The notes under the pieces: model-generated
Database searches by the model: none
Told to the model about the DNA's origin: nothing
What the model saw: the letters and a program-made list of their open reading frames with translations, nothing else
Shown: in pieces, positions 23,763 to 31,957 of the stretch
Layout: every line of letters starts with the position of its first letter
Numbering within the stretch: position 1 is the stretch's first letter
Assembly (NCBI RefSeq): GCF_028610625.1
Contig: NZ_JAQQWU010000001.1
Location: forward strand, 310,001 to 374,000
Direction: 5' to 3'
Length of the DNA stretch: 64,000 nt
Source: Guptibacillus spartinae
GTDB taxonomy: Bacteria > Bacillota > Bacilli > Bacillales > Guptibacillaceae
Program-made: the position numbers and the translations under genes

Positions 23763-25289
23763 ATGAAATCGCTAACAAATCAAATATCATGTAGTATTCG
23801 AAAAAAAGAGACAAATCGCCCTCTTGTTCTAGGTGCCATTATTATTGGGATGTTTATGGCAGCAATTGAAGGAACGATCGTGTCTACAGCTATGCCTGGA
23901 ATTGTTGGAGATCTTGGAGGTTTTTCAACATTTAGTTGGGTGTTTTCTGCCTATTTACTCATGTCTGCGATTACCGTTCTTATTTTTGGGAAACTGTCTG
24001 ATTTATTTGGGAGAAAGCCGATCTATACAATTGGGGTCATCATTTTTCTAGTTGGATCTCTTTTATGTGGGTTTGCAGAGTCAATGGAGGCGCTCATCTT
24101 ATTCAGACTGATCCAAGGTATTGGTGCAGGAGCCGTTCAGCCAATTGCTCTTACGATTGTAGGGGATATGTATACGATGGAGGAACGAGCAAAAATTCAA
24201 GGCTACCTTGCGAGCGTATGGGGGATTTCAGCTATTGCAGGACCAGCACTTGGCGGTGTTTTTGTTCAATATCTGGATTGGGCATGGGTTTTCTGGATGA
24301 ACATCCCACTTGGTTTATTGTCGTTAATTGGGATTGTGCTACTTCTTCATGAATCCATTGATAAAGAAAGAAAATCCATTGATTACGCTGGAGCGGCGCT
24401 ATTACTTGTGTCAATCAGTGCGCTTATGGTTGTTTTAATTGAAGGTGGCGTTCATTGGGCTTGGACTTCTTCTCCAATTGTTATTCTTGTATCTATATCG
24501 CTTGCAGCCATGGTGTTCTTTTTTAAAGTAGAACAGAAAGCGAAAGAACCGCTCATGCCACTTGGGATTTGGCGAGACCCGGTGATCGCCATTTCGAATT
24601 CCGTTACTTTTACAACGGGTATGATCTTAATTGGCGTTTCTAGTTTTCTTCCAACCTTTGTCCAAGGGGTAATGGAGAAGTCTCCTATTGTAGCAGGCTT
24701 TACGCTCACGACCATGTCAATTGGATGGCCAATTGCTTCAACCATTGCAGGAAAGCTTGTCATAAAGATTGGGTTTAGGCCGACTTCAGTGGTGGGAGGG
24801 GTATCTCTTATTAGTGGATCTTTGATCTATCTTTTGATGTCTCCATCGCTAGGTCCACTTTTTGCAGGCTTTGGTTCTTTTCTAATTGGTGTAGGGATGG
24901 GCTTAACGTCAACAACCTTCATTGTAGCGATCCAAAGTTCCGTTTCCTGGAAGCAAAGAGGAATTGCGACCGCCTCTAATATGTTTATGAGAACACTTGG
25001 AAGTGCAGTTGGTGCGGCGCTTCTCGGAGGGATTTTAAATAGCCGACTACAACAGTACCTCATCAATCATGCTTCTAGTAAAGAGGTGACGATTAATACA
25101 GCGAATCAATTACTTGATGAATCAAAACGTAGTAGTCTTGATCCTGCCGTGCTTGAGCTTCTCCAAAACGGACTAACGATCTCATTAAAATGGGTTTACG
25201 GTGGCGTAGGGGTGATGGCCCTCTTAAGCTTCATGCTCGTACTCTTTCTTCCTAAACCTAATAAAAAAGAACGCCCGGCTCAATTATAA
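23763..25289 (+). CDS. MFS multidrug efflux transporter (DHA2 family)
   Basis: 508 residues with about 14 predicted membrane helices, as in DHA2 transporters (EmrB/QacA, LmrB-like). Family marks are MFMAAIEGTIVSTAMPGI in TM1, GKLSDLFGRKP (motif A), and ISAIAGPALGGVF (motif C, antiporter-type). It probably exports toxic compounds by proton antiport. ATG 23763 sits behind GGAGATGAG. It has no counterpart at this position in B. subtilis and is part of a three-gene insertion between darB and ccpC. It converges on the VOC gene, overlapping it by 6 bases. Confidence 0.87.
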   Translation: MKSLTNQISCSIRKKETNRPLVLGAIIIGMFMAAIEGTIVSTAMPGIVGDLGGFSTFSWVFSAYLLMSAITVLIFGKLSDLFGRKPIYTIGVIIFLVGSLLCGFAESMEALILFRLIQGIGAGAVQPIALTIVGDMYTMEERAKIQGYLASVWGISAIAGPALGGVFVQYLDWAWVFWMNIPLGLLSLIGIVLLLHESIDKERKSIDYAGAALLLVSISALMVVLIEGGVHWAWTSSPIVILVSISLAAMVFFFKVEQKAKEPLMPLGIWRDPVIAISNSVTFTTGMILIGVSSFLPTFVQGVMEKSPIVAGFTLTTMSIGWPIASTIAGKLVIKIGFRPTSVVGGVSLISGSLIYLLMSPSLGPLFAGFGSFLIGVGMGLTSTTFIVAIQSSVSWKQRGIATASNMFMRTLGSAVGAALLGGILNSRLQQYLINHASSKEVTINTANQLLDESKRSSLDPAVLELLQNGLTISLKWVYGGVGVMALLSFMLVLFLPKPNKKERPAQL

Positions 25290-25296
25290 GCCGGGC
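25273..25296. terminator. Shared convergent terminator
   Basis: Arms GCCCGGCT / AGCCGGGC (25273-25280 and 25289-25296) containing the stops of both convergent genes. Confidence 0.75.
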
Positions 25297-25664
25297 ATTT
25301 CTATGCGTGAAATGAATTCAATTCGGTTCTGGAAAGGGTCACGAAAGCTAAAGCGTTCGTATCCTTCAATTGGTGTTTCCTGTTGGAGCGAAATGTTGTG
25401 TTTCTCTAATTGTGTTTTGGCATCGTTCAGGTTTTGAATTTCGAACGCAGGGTGTCGTTTGCCCGGGAGAATGATGTCTTCGGTACCTACGTGTAATTCA
25501 ATGTCCGCCGCTCTTAGCCAGAAACCTCCATTTTTCTTTAAAGCTTCTGGTTTTTCGATTTCAACAAAGTTGAGTTTCCGGATATAAAAATCTCTCGCCG
25601 TATTTTCAGTCCCTTTTGGAATACAAATTTGAACGTGATGAAGACGAATATAATCAATACTCAT
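25284..25664 (-). CDS. VOC family protein
   Basis: A 126-residue VOC fold, with His in RLHHVQICIPKGTENTARDFY, ELHVG near the middle, and Glu in DPFQNRIEFI as likely metal-site residues. It is the same length as the VOC at 20339 but only distantly similar. Substrate unknown. It stops inside the convergent MFS gene and is separated from the TSUP gene by about 12 bases, so it is likely cotranscribed downstream of it. Confidence 0.82.
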   Translation of the reverse strand: MSIDYIRLHHVQICIPKGTENTARDFYIRKLNFVEIEKPEALKKNGGFWLRAADIELHVGTEDIILPGKRHPAFEIQNLNDAKTQLEKHNISLQQETPIEGYERFSFRDPFQNRIEFISRIEMPGL

Positions 25665-25676
25665 GACTGTTCACTC

Positions 25677-26417
25677 CTAAAAATGTGTTTTGAAAATGCT
25701 GTAGCAAACCTGAAAAATAAGTAGAATTGTCATCGAACGCAGTAGCCAGTTTACCTGGCCAAGTGAAAGCTTATTTGCCAGTCGAACTGAAATTTGAGCG
25801 CCTGTTATCGACCCGGCAGCAAGTGGGAGAGCAATAGCCATGGAAAGGTGATCGCTTAAGAAATAGACAGCTACGGCACCGGTACAGCTTAAAAACGTAT
25901 TAAAGCGAGTTAACCCTATGGAGGTAAGGTAGGAGATACCGCTCTGACGAAAGATGTGCATTTGTAATGTCGCCTGTCCAGGACCGAATGTACCGTCATA
26001 CCATCCGATTAATACGATAAATGGTAAAGTGCGCATGGGAACTTTACGAGAAGTATGAGTAGATTGCTTCTTTTTCTTAAAAGATAGCGCTAATGCAAGC
26101 AGGAGCATTCCACCAGCAAAAAATTGCAGGGCCTGTTCTGAAAGGGATGAGGCAAACAGGCCACCCAGCACCCCACCACTAAGTGCAATTGGCCCAGTTT
26201 TTAATGCTTCCTTCATCGATAGCTCTTTACGCTTCAATAATACATAAAAGCTAGAGAAGGAGCTCAGCATATTAGAAAATTTGTTAGCCGAAATAATGGA
26301 GTGAACGGGAAAACCAAGTAACATCATGGCGGGAACATTAATAAGTCCACCGCTTCCTGATAACGTACCGACAAATGTCGCAATTAGACCTATAGCAAAC
26401 AAGAAGACTGTTTCCAT
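25677..26417 (-). CDS. TSUP family (TauE/SafE) membrane transporter
   Basis: A 246-residue protein with about 7-8 membrane segments. Signature blocks are FVGTLSGSGGLINVPAMMLLG at the first helix pair and GWYDGTFGPGQATL at the second. TauE/SafE proteins export sulfite, sulfoacetate or related anions; specificity is not readable here. ATG 26417 is used because GGAG lies 9 bases upstream, whereas the ATG at 26426 abuts it. It is divergent from ccpC and part of the darB-ccpC insertion. Confidence 0.82.
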   Translation of the reverse strand: METVFLFAIGLIATFVGTLSGSGGLINVPAMMLLGFPVHSIISANKFSNMLSSFSSFYVLLKRKELSMKEALKTGPIALSGGVLGGLFASSLSEQALQFFAGGMLLLALALSFKKKKQSTHTSRKVPMRTLPFIVLIGWYDGTFGPGQATLQMHIFRQSGISYLTSIGLTRFNTFLSCTGAVAVYFLSDHLSMAIALPLAAGSITGAQISVRLANKLSLGQVNWLLRSMTILLIFQVCYSIFKTHF

Positions 26418-26544
26418 CTCTATCATCTCCAGTTGGTTGATCTCACTACTAGTATAGTTACCTTTCCATCATAATGAAATTAGATTATAATGATGAAATC
26501 CAATAAGTTTTTCTTATGGATAGGGTGGAGAAAGGGGGATTTCA

Positions 26545-27402
26545 ATGAGTTCGGAATATCAAGTGCTATCGATTCTTGCAGAAGAAGCAAATATGCGCAG
26601 AGCGGCTGAAAGACTATATGTATCTCAACCTGCATTAAGTCAAAGGCTACAATCAATTGAAAAGGCATGGGGTGTTCCCATTTTTCTTCGGTCACAGAAA
26701 GGATTAACGATTACTCCTGCAGGTGAGCGGATTATTGCTTTTGCGAATGATACGATTCGTAGAGAAGAAAAAGTGTTTGAGGCATTAACGGCTTTAAGTT
26801 CAGAAGTTCATGGAACGTTAAAACTAGCCGTTGCATCAATTATTGGCCAGTACTGGCTTCCGGCTGTGTTAAAAAAGTTTGTTGAACATTATCCAAGTGT
26901 GAAGATATCACTTGTTACAGGGTGGAGTAGCGATATTTTACGCTACTTGTACGAAGATGATATTCACATAGGCATCATACGAGGAAAGCCAGATTGGCGT
27001 GGAAGAAGTCAGTACTTGCTTTCAGATGAGCTTTACCTAGTAGATACGGCGATACAGTCAATGGAAGAATTAAAGCAAACGGAAAAACCGTTTATTCAGT
27101 TTAAAAGTGATTCTACTTATTTTCAGGAAATACAAGAATGGTGGCAAACCCAGTCATTTGCACCACCTAAAAAGACAATTGTGGTCGATCAAATTGAAAC
27201 GTGTAAACAAATGGCCCTTAATGGGATTGGCTATGCCATTTTACCTTCCATTAGCATAACAGAAAATGATAAAGAGTATTTTCGTATACCGCTAAAAGAT
27301 GGGGAAGGATTGCCGTTAAAGAGAGACACCTGGCTATTAACAAATGATACGGCCATGCAGTTGAAACAAGTTCAAAAGTTTGTAGAATTATTAAGTGAGT
27401 AG
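26545..27402 (+). CDS. ccpC: LysR-type regulator CcpC
   Basis: A 285-residue LysR regulator with an N-terminal winged helix (NMRRAAERLYVSQPALSQRL) and effector domain. It matches B. subtilis CcpC over many segments: GTLKLAVASIIGQYWLP, GWSSDILRYLYED, FIQFKSDSTYFQEIQEWW and VDQIETCKQMALNGIGYAILP. CcpC represses citrate synthase/aconitase genes, with relief by citrate. Gene order ccpC-dapH-dapL-ykuS agrees except that the B. subtilis flavodoxin genes are missing. An AGAAAGGGGG site precedes ATG 26545. Confidence 0.88.
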   Translation: MSSEYQVLSILAEEANMRRAAERLYVSQPALSQRLQSIEKAWGVPIFLRSQKGLTITPAGERIIAFANDTIRREEKVFEALTALSSEVHGTLKLAVASIIGQYWLPAVLKKFVEHYPSVKISLVTGWSSDILRYLYEDDIHIGIIRGKPDWRGRSQYLLSDELYLVDTAIQSMEELKQTEKPFIQFKSDSTYFQEIQEWWQTQSFAPPKKTIVVDQIETCKQMALNGIGYAILPSISITENDKEYFRIPLKDGEGLPLKRDTWLLTNDTAMQLKQVQKFVELLSE

Positions 27403-27417
27403 CCTGTAAGATTAGAC

Positions 27418-27446
27418 TTCACGTAAGCGATCATGTACGATAAAAT
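27418..27446 (+). promoter_or_regulatory. Candidate sigma-A promoter of dapH
   Basis: TTCACG, 17-base spacer, TAAAAT; about 50 bases upstream of dapH. Confidence 0.4.
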
Positions 27447-27497
27447 GAGAAACATGCTATTTATGTTAAGCATGATGAACAAAGGAGGAATTATCCA

Positions 27498-28217
27498 ATG
27501 AAAATGATGGATGCAAACGAAATTATTAGCTTTATTCAAAACAGTGAGAAATCAACTCCTGTGAAAGTACATATTAAAGGAAACCTTGAGGGAATCGACT
27601 TTGGTAGCAATACTAAGTCATTCATTACAGGGAATACAGGTGTTCTTTTCGGAGAGTGGAAAGACATTAAGAAAGCCCTTGAGGGTGAAGCTTCCAATAT
27701 TGAAGATTACGTAGTAGAAAATGATCGCCGTAATTCAGCAATTCCAATGCTTGACCTTAAAGGTATTCAAGCTCGTATTGAGCCTGGTGCCGTGATTCGC
27801 GATCAAGTAGAAATTGGCAACAATGCTGTCATCATGATGGGTGCAATGATCAATATCGGTTCCGTTGTAGGTGAAGGAACAATGATCGATATGAACGTTG
27901 TACTTGGTGGACGCGCAACAGTAGGGAAAAACTGTCATATCGGTGCAGGTTCTGTTCTTGCTGGCGTTATTGAGCCACCATCTGCTAGCCCTGTTGTTAT
28001 TGAAGACGACGTTGTGATTGGTGCAAACGCAGTCGTTCTTGAAGGCGTAAAGGTAGGAAAAGGTTCAGTAGTCGCTGCAGGTGCGATTGTGACAGAAGAT
28101 GTTCCTGAGTATACGCTTGTAGCTGGAACACCAGCACGTGTACTTAAGAAAATTGATGATCAAACCCGTTCGAAAACAGAAATCAAAAAAGAGCTTCGTC
28201 AGCTACAAAACGACTAA
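27498..28217 (+). CDS. dapH: Tetrahydrodipicolinate N-acetyltransferase DapH
   Basis: A 239-residue protein. A small N-terminal domain precedes a left-handed parallel beta-helix of hexapeptide repeats from about residue 90 ([40 protein letters not shown]). It acetylates tetrahydrodipicolinate with acetyl-CoA in the acetyl branch of diaminopimelate/lysine synthesis, feeding cell wall and dipicolinate precursors. AAAGGAGG precedes ATG 27498. dapL follows after 5 bases. High similarity to B. subtilis YkuQ. Confidence 0.93.
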   Translation: MKMMDANEIISFIQNSEKSTPVKVHIKGNLEGIDFGSNTKSFITGNTGVLFGEWKDIKKALEGEASNIEDYVVENDRRNSAIPMLDLKGIQARIEPGAVIRDQVEIGNNAVIMMGAMINIGSVVGEGTMIDMNVVLGGRATVGKNCHIGAGSVLAGVIEPPSASPVVIEDDVVIGANAVVLEGVKVGKGSVVAAGAIVTEDVPEYTLVAGTPARVLKKIDDQTRSKTEIKKELRQLQND

Positions 28218-28222
28218 TTCCG

Positions 28223-29344
28223 ATGGATATGGATATCACATCTGTTCGAAGAGATTTACATCGTATTCCTGAACAAGGTTTCAAGGAATTTAAGACCCAG
28301 CGTTATTTGCTTCATTTTATTGAAAATTTGCCACAGGACCGTCTTCAGGTGAAAACCTGGAGAACGGGTATTCTTGTGCTGGTGAAGGGCGAGCATCCTT
28401 CAAAAACAATAGGGTATCGTACTGATATAGATGGACTTCCGATTAAGGAAGAGACAGGGTATGAGTTTACATCGGAGCATGAAGGCTATATGCATGCATG
28501 TGGTCATGATCTTCATATGACGATCGCCCTTTCCATTCTTGAATATTATGCGTCTCATACCTTGAAAGACAATTTACTGTTCGTCTTTCAGCCGGCAGAA
28601 GAAGGCCCGGGTGGTGCTCTCCCAATGCTAGAAAGTGACGAGTTTAACGCGTGGAAGCCTGATCAAATGATTGCTCTTCACATTGCACCTGAATATCCAG
28701 TTGGCACAATTGCCACTAGGCCAGGGTTGCTTTTTGCGAACACATCTGAGTTATTTATTGATTTGACAGGTAAAGGAGGACACGCTGCGTATCCGCACCA
28801 TACACGTGATATGGTCGTTGCAGCTAGTCATCTTGTTACTCAGTTCCAATCCATTGTAGCGAGGAATGTTGATCCACTCGATTCAGCTGTTGTGACAGTT
28901 GGGAAAATTGATGGTGGGACGAAGCAAAACATCATTGCAGAAAAAGCGAGACTAGAAGGTACGATTCGGACGCTTTCGGCTGCTTCCATGACTAAAGTAA
29001 AAAATCGCATTGAAGCAACGGTAAAAGGGATTGAAGCATCATTTGAGTGTGAAGCTTCCATTGATTATGGTTCAAACTACTATCAAGTGAACAATACGCC
29101 AGAACTCGTGAAACCGTTTATGGATAAAATGAAGGGTCTCTCTGACGTATCATTAGTGGAATGTCGGGAAGCCATGACTGGTGAAGATTTTGGTTATTTC
29201 TTAAAAGAAATTCCTGGATTTATGTTCTGGCTTGGTGTGAATTCTTCATCAGGTCTTCATACATCTACATTAAAACCAGATGAATCGGCAATCGAAACAG
29301 CGCACCTTGCGCTAACATCTTATTTAAATGAATTAGCAAATTGA
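28223..29344 (+). CDS. dapL: N-acetyldiaminopimelate deacetylase DapL
   Basis: A 373-residue M20-family metallopeptidase. Metal/catalytic motifs include [10 protein letters not shown] near residue 90, QPAEEGPGG near 125, and a late GLHTS. It removes the acetyl group in the acetyl-DAP branch, following DapH and the aminotransferase. The ribosome site is weak, and ATG 28223 lies 5 bases after the dapH stop, so it is translationally coupled. A second in-frame ATG is at 28229. A terminator follows, closing the dapHL operon. Confidence 0.92.
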   Translation: MDMDITSVRRDLHRIPEQGFKEFKTQRYLLHFIENLPQDRLQVKTWRTGILVLVKGEHPSKTIGYRTDIDGLPIKEETGYEFTSEHEGYMHACGHDLHMTIALSILEYYASHTLKDNLLFVFQPAEEGPGGALPMLESDEFNAWKPDQMIALHIAPEYPVGTIATRPGLLFANTSELFIDLTGKGGHAAYPHHTRDMVVAASHLVTQFQSIVARNVDPLDSAVVTVGKIDGGTKQNIIAEKARLEGTIRTLSAASMTKVKNRIEATVKGIEASFECEASIDYGSNYYQVNNTPELVKPFMDKMKGLSDVSLVECREAMTGEDFGYFLKEIPGFMFWLGVNSSSGLHTSTLKPDESAIETAHLALTSYLNELAN

Positions 29345-29350
29345 ATTTTT

Positions 29351-29386
29351 AAGCCTTCAGGTTTTTTTATGCCTGAAGGCTTTTAT
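29351..29386 (+). terminator. Terminator of dapHL
   Basis: 11-base arms (29351-29361 and 29372-29382), T run. Confidence 0.8.
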
Positions 29387-29467
29387 TGTTTGGCGTATAA
29401 ATTAACGAACGTTGGTGAACATAGAAGGGTAGCAGTTACATAATAAAAGAGGGAAGGATTGATTAGA

Positions 29468-29710
29468 ATGAAACGGATCGCAGTAGAAGATACGCTTTCT
29501 GATGTAGCGCAAGCTTTACAAGCAAAAGGATATGAGGTTGTATCCTTAAAACAAGAAAGTGATGCAAATGGCTGTGATTGTTGCGTTGTCTCCGGCCAGG
29601 ATCAAAACGTAATGGGGATGCAGTCTGTTAGCACACAAGGATCAGTCATAAATGCGGATGGTATGACAGCTGATCAAGTATGTCAGCAGGTAGACAGTCG
29701 CTACCAATAG
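29468..29710 (+). CDS. ykuS: UPF0180 protein YkuS
   Basis: An 80-residue protein matching B. subtilis Yku[23 protein letters not shown] at the start and the invariant [17 protein letters not shown] in the middle. UPF0180 has no established function. ATG 29468 is used, as GGAAGGA lies 9-10 bases upstream; the TTG at 29459 abuts the ribosome site. Its position after dapL is conserved with B. subtilis. Confidence 0.9.
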   Translation: MKRIAVEDTLSDVAQALQAKGYEVVSLKQESDANGCDCCVVSGQDQNVMGMQSVSTQGSVINADGMTADQVCQQVDSRYQ

Positions 29711-29720
29711 AATCAAAAAC

Positions 29721-29751
29721 AAAAACCCCTAATACGACATTAGGGGTTTTT
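29721..29751. terminator. Shared convergent terminator
   Basis: Perfect 13-base arms (29721-29733 and 29739-29751) between ykuS and the ChaB-like gene. A and T runs allow use in both directions. Confidence 0.8.
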
Positions 29752-29753
29752 GC

Positions 29754-29960
29754 TTAGTTCTCTTCTTTTTTTACCCAGTTTCCATTGTCGTTCTTTTGAT
29801 ACTTTTCTTCCACCGCGCTCCATGCGACTTTAAATGCCGTTTTCTCCGAATCATATTGTTCAGAAGCAGAGTTAAAGGCTTCTTTAAAAATATCTTGAGC
29901 ATGGCTAGGCAAGTTGTCTTTCACTTGATCGGGTAAATCACTTTTAGAATTGTAAGGCAA
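29754..29960 (-). CDS. ChaB family protein
   Basis: A 68-residue protein: PYNSKSDLPDQVKDNLPSHA, then QDIFKEAFNSASEQY and AFKVAWSAVEEKY, the ChaB pattern of paired LP/AW motifs. ChaB was named as a cation transport regulator in E. coli, but its biochemical role is unclear. TTG at 29960 aligns with the usual MPYN start and has AAGGAG about 10 bases upstream. It is inserted between ykuS and ykuT relative to B. subtilis. Confidence 0.78.
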   Translation of the reverse strand: MPYNSKSDLPDQVKDNLPSHAQDIFKEAFNSASEQYDSEKTAFKVAWSAVEEKYQKNDNGNWVKKEEN

Positions 29961-30014
29961 ATGAATCACACTCCTTCTGTGTGTTATCATTACCCAGAGT
30001 AAAACACTGCTAAA

Positions 30015-30851
30015 CTATTGTTCTTTCTTTTCAATAAATACTTGATGAGGGAATGGGATTTCAATTCCGTTAGCGTCAAGCGCCTCTTTAATTTCTTTAC
30101 GGAGCTGACGTTCAACACCCCATTGCTCCATATTCTGAGTCCGGCACAGAACGCGTAGGACAACATCAGATGATCCAAGACTTTGAACACCAAGCACATC
30201 CGGTCCCTCGACAACGGCTTCATTTGTTGCCGCAACGTTGTCACAAACTTTCTGAATGACACGAATGGCTTCGTCAATGTTATCCCCATAAGAGATCCCA
30301 ATATCGACAAGAGCACGCATATTGCCGCGTGAATGGTTGCTTAAAGAACTTATCTCGCGATTTGGAACATAGTTTAACGTTCCATCAAAGGAGCGGATGT
30401 GTGTGGTACGAAGACCAACTTCCTCTACGATACCGCCAAAACCACCTGCAGTGACATAATCCCCAACATCCATCTGCTTCTCAAGAAGAATGAAGAATCC
30501 TGTTACAACGTCACTCACAAGACCTTGAGCACCAAACCCGACGGCAAGGCCGATAATACCAGCACCAGCAATTAACGCTTTAATATCAAAACCAAATGTT
30601 TCGAAAATAATTGCAACAGCCATAAAGAGTAGAACGTACGTAAAGATGCTTTTTGACAAGTTTTTCAGCGTATTTGCTCTTCCAGGACTCATGTTTTGTT
30701 TTTCAGATACTTGCGTAAACGTTCTTTCAATAAATCGGTTTCCGATTGCTTTTACGATGGCGTAAATGATTAAGATTGCAATAAGCTTTAGAACAATTAT
30801 CCCCGTATCCACTAAGAAACCTTCCCAGTTAATTTCGTCAAATAAATTCAA
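30015..30851 (-). CDS. ykuT: Small-conductance mechanosensitive channel YkuT (MscS family)
   Basis: A 278-residue MscS protein. Three N-terminal membrane segments lead to the pore helix AGAGIIGLAVGFGAQGLVSDVVTG, and the beta domain carries VGDYVTAGGFGGIVEEVGLRTTHIRS. It opens on membrane tension and releases solutes during hypo-osmotic shock. TTG 30851 is the start because AGGAGG lies 7 bases upstream; the longer reading begins before that site. A sigma-A-like promoter reads toward it at 30904-30933. It is in the same place as in B. subtilis. Confidence 0.9.
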   Translation of the reverse strand: MNLFDEINWEGFLVDTGIIVLKLIAILIIYAIVKAIGNRFIERTFTQVSEKQNMSPGRANTLKNLSKSIFTYVLLFMAVAIIFETFGFDIKALIAGAGIIGLAVGFGAQGLVSDVVTGFFILLEKQMDVGDYVTAGGFGGIVEEVGLRTTHIRSFDGTLNYVPNREISSLSNHSRGNMRALVDIGISYGDNIDEAIRVIQKVCDNVAATNEAVVEGPDVLGVQSLGSSDVVLRVLCRTQNMEQWGVERQLRKEIKEALDANGIEIPFPHQVFIEKKEQ

Positions 30852-30903
30852 TAGACTTCCTCCTTTAGTTCCCACTACATAAATAAGATAAGCTCACGGT
30901 CAA

Positions 30904-30933
30904 ATTATAGCGAAAATTGTCATCCTAATTCAA
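30904..30933 (-). promoter_or_regulatory. Sigma-A promoter of ykuT
   Basis: On the minus strand TTGAAT, an 18-base spacer and TATAAT. It shares the 12-base sequence ATTTTCGCTATA with an inverted copy at 30964-30975. Confidence 0.5.
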
Positions 30934-30988
30934 GTAAAGCGTTAATAGAAGACGAATAAAATGATTTTCGCTATACTAAAACTACCCT

Positions 30989-31014
30989 GTTTAGACCAGT
31001 GTAAACGTGGGTAC
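30989..31014 (+). promoter_or_regulatory. Candidate sigma-B promoter upstream of ykuU
   Basis: GTTTAG, 14-base spacer, GGGTAC. This matches the general-stress pattern GTTTAA-N13/15-GGGTAT with one mismatch in each hexamer. It is upstream of the vegetative promoter of the peroxiredoxin gene. Confidence 0.45.
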
Positions 31015-31064
31015 GATAGTGGGGGAAGGTAATTAGCCCACATTAAATTAATTATTATTTAACA

Positions 31065-31093
31065 TTGACTAAAAATAAAACGTGTACTATAAT
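31065..31093 (+). promoter_or_regulatory. Sigma-A promoter of ykuU
   Basis: TTGACT, 17-base spacer, perfect TATAAT; the ATG lies 50 bases downstream. Confidence 0.8.
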
Positions 31094-31142
31094 GTCATTT
31101 GTGGGCGAAAGCCGCAGGATATTTTCTAGGAGGGATTTACAC

Positions 31143-31688
31143 ATGGTAGAACGCATGGTAGGTAAACAAGCACCTCGCTTCGAAATGGAAGCAGTGATGA
31201 CAAACAAAGAATTTGGCAAAGTAAGCCTTGAAGAAAATATGAAGAACGATAAATGGACAGTCCTTTTCTTCTATCCAATGGACTTTACATTCGTATGCCC
31301 AACTGAAATTACAGCACTAAGCGATCGTTTCGAAGAATTCGACGATCTTGATGCTGAAGTAATCGGTGTATCAACGGATACAATTCATACACACCTTGCA
31401 TGGATCAATACAGACCGTAACGATAATGGTCTTGGTGATCTTAACTATGCACTAGCTGCTGACACTAACCACAAAGTTTCAAAAGAATACGGCGTATTCA
31501 TTGAAGATGAAGGTGTTGCACTTCGCGGACTATTCATCATCAACCCTGAAGGTGAGCTTCAGTACTCTGTTGTGAACCATAACAATATTGGCCGTGACGT
31601 AGATGAAACACTTCGCGTGCTTCAAGCACTACAAACTGGTGGACTTTGCCCAGCTAACTGGAAGCCAGGTCAAGAAACACTTAAATAG
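31143..31688 (+). CDS. ykuU: 2-Cys peroxiredoxin YkuU
   Basis: A 181-residue typical 2-Cys peroxiredoxin. The peroxidatic Cys52 lies in FYPMDFTFVCPTE, and the resolving Cys169 in GGLCPANWKPG. It reduces H2O2 and organic peroxides, with thioredoxin as likely reductant. In B. subtilis ykuU is followed by the thioredoxin-like ykuV, which is absent here. GGAGGG precedes ATG 31143 by 8 bases. Both a sigma-A and a sigma-B-like promoter lie upstream, consistent with stress induction. Confidence 0.93.
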   Translation: MVERMVGKQAPRFEMEAVMTNKEFGKVSLEENMKNDKWTVLFFYPMDFTFVCPTEITALSDRFEEFDDLDAEVIGVSTDTIHTHLAWINTDRNDNGLGDLNYALAADTNHKVSKEYGVFIEDEGVALRGLFIINPEGELQYSVVNHNNIGRDVDETLRVLQALQTGGLCPANWKPGQETLK

Positions 31689-31700
31689 AATGAACGAAGT

Positions 31701-31730
31701 CCAGAGAGCCATTGCTCTCTGGTTTTTTTT
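31701..31730 (+). terminator. Terminator of ykuU
   Basis: Arms CCAGAGAGC / GCTCTCTGG (31701-31709 and 31714-31722), then T8. Confidence 0.85.
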
Positions 31731-31911
31731 ATGGTTATTCATTTGTATTTCCTTCACAAAGAAAGCCTCGAATCGTACTAGCGTGAAAAAGCCGATTTCA
31801 ATACAAAAGTTATCCCCCCTCAAAAGACAATGCTCTTCTTCGATTAGAAAAATTCCGAATTTTAGGCCGAATAGGTGGTTATTTATTTCGAATTCCGATA
31901 TATTATGTATA

Positions 31912-31940
31912 TTGTCACTATTTTTTTAATTACATACTGT
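31912..31940 (+). promoter_or_regulatory. Candidate promoter of yknU
   Basis: TTGTCA, 17-base spacer, TACTGT, ending 18 bases before the yknU start. An imperfect -10 lowers confidence. Confidence 0.35.
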
Positions 31941-31957
31941 CAAAAGGTGGTGTTGGA

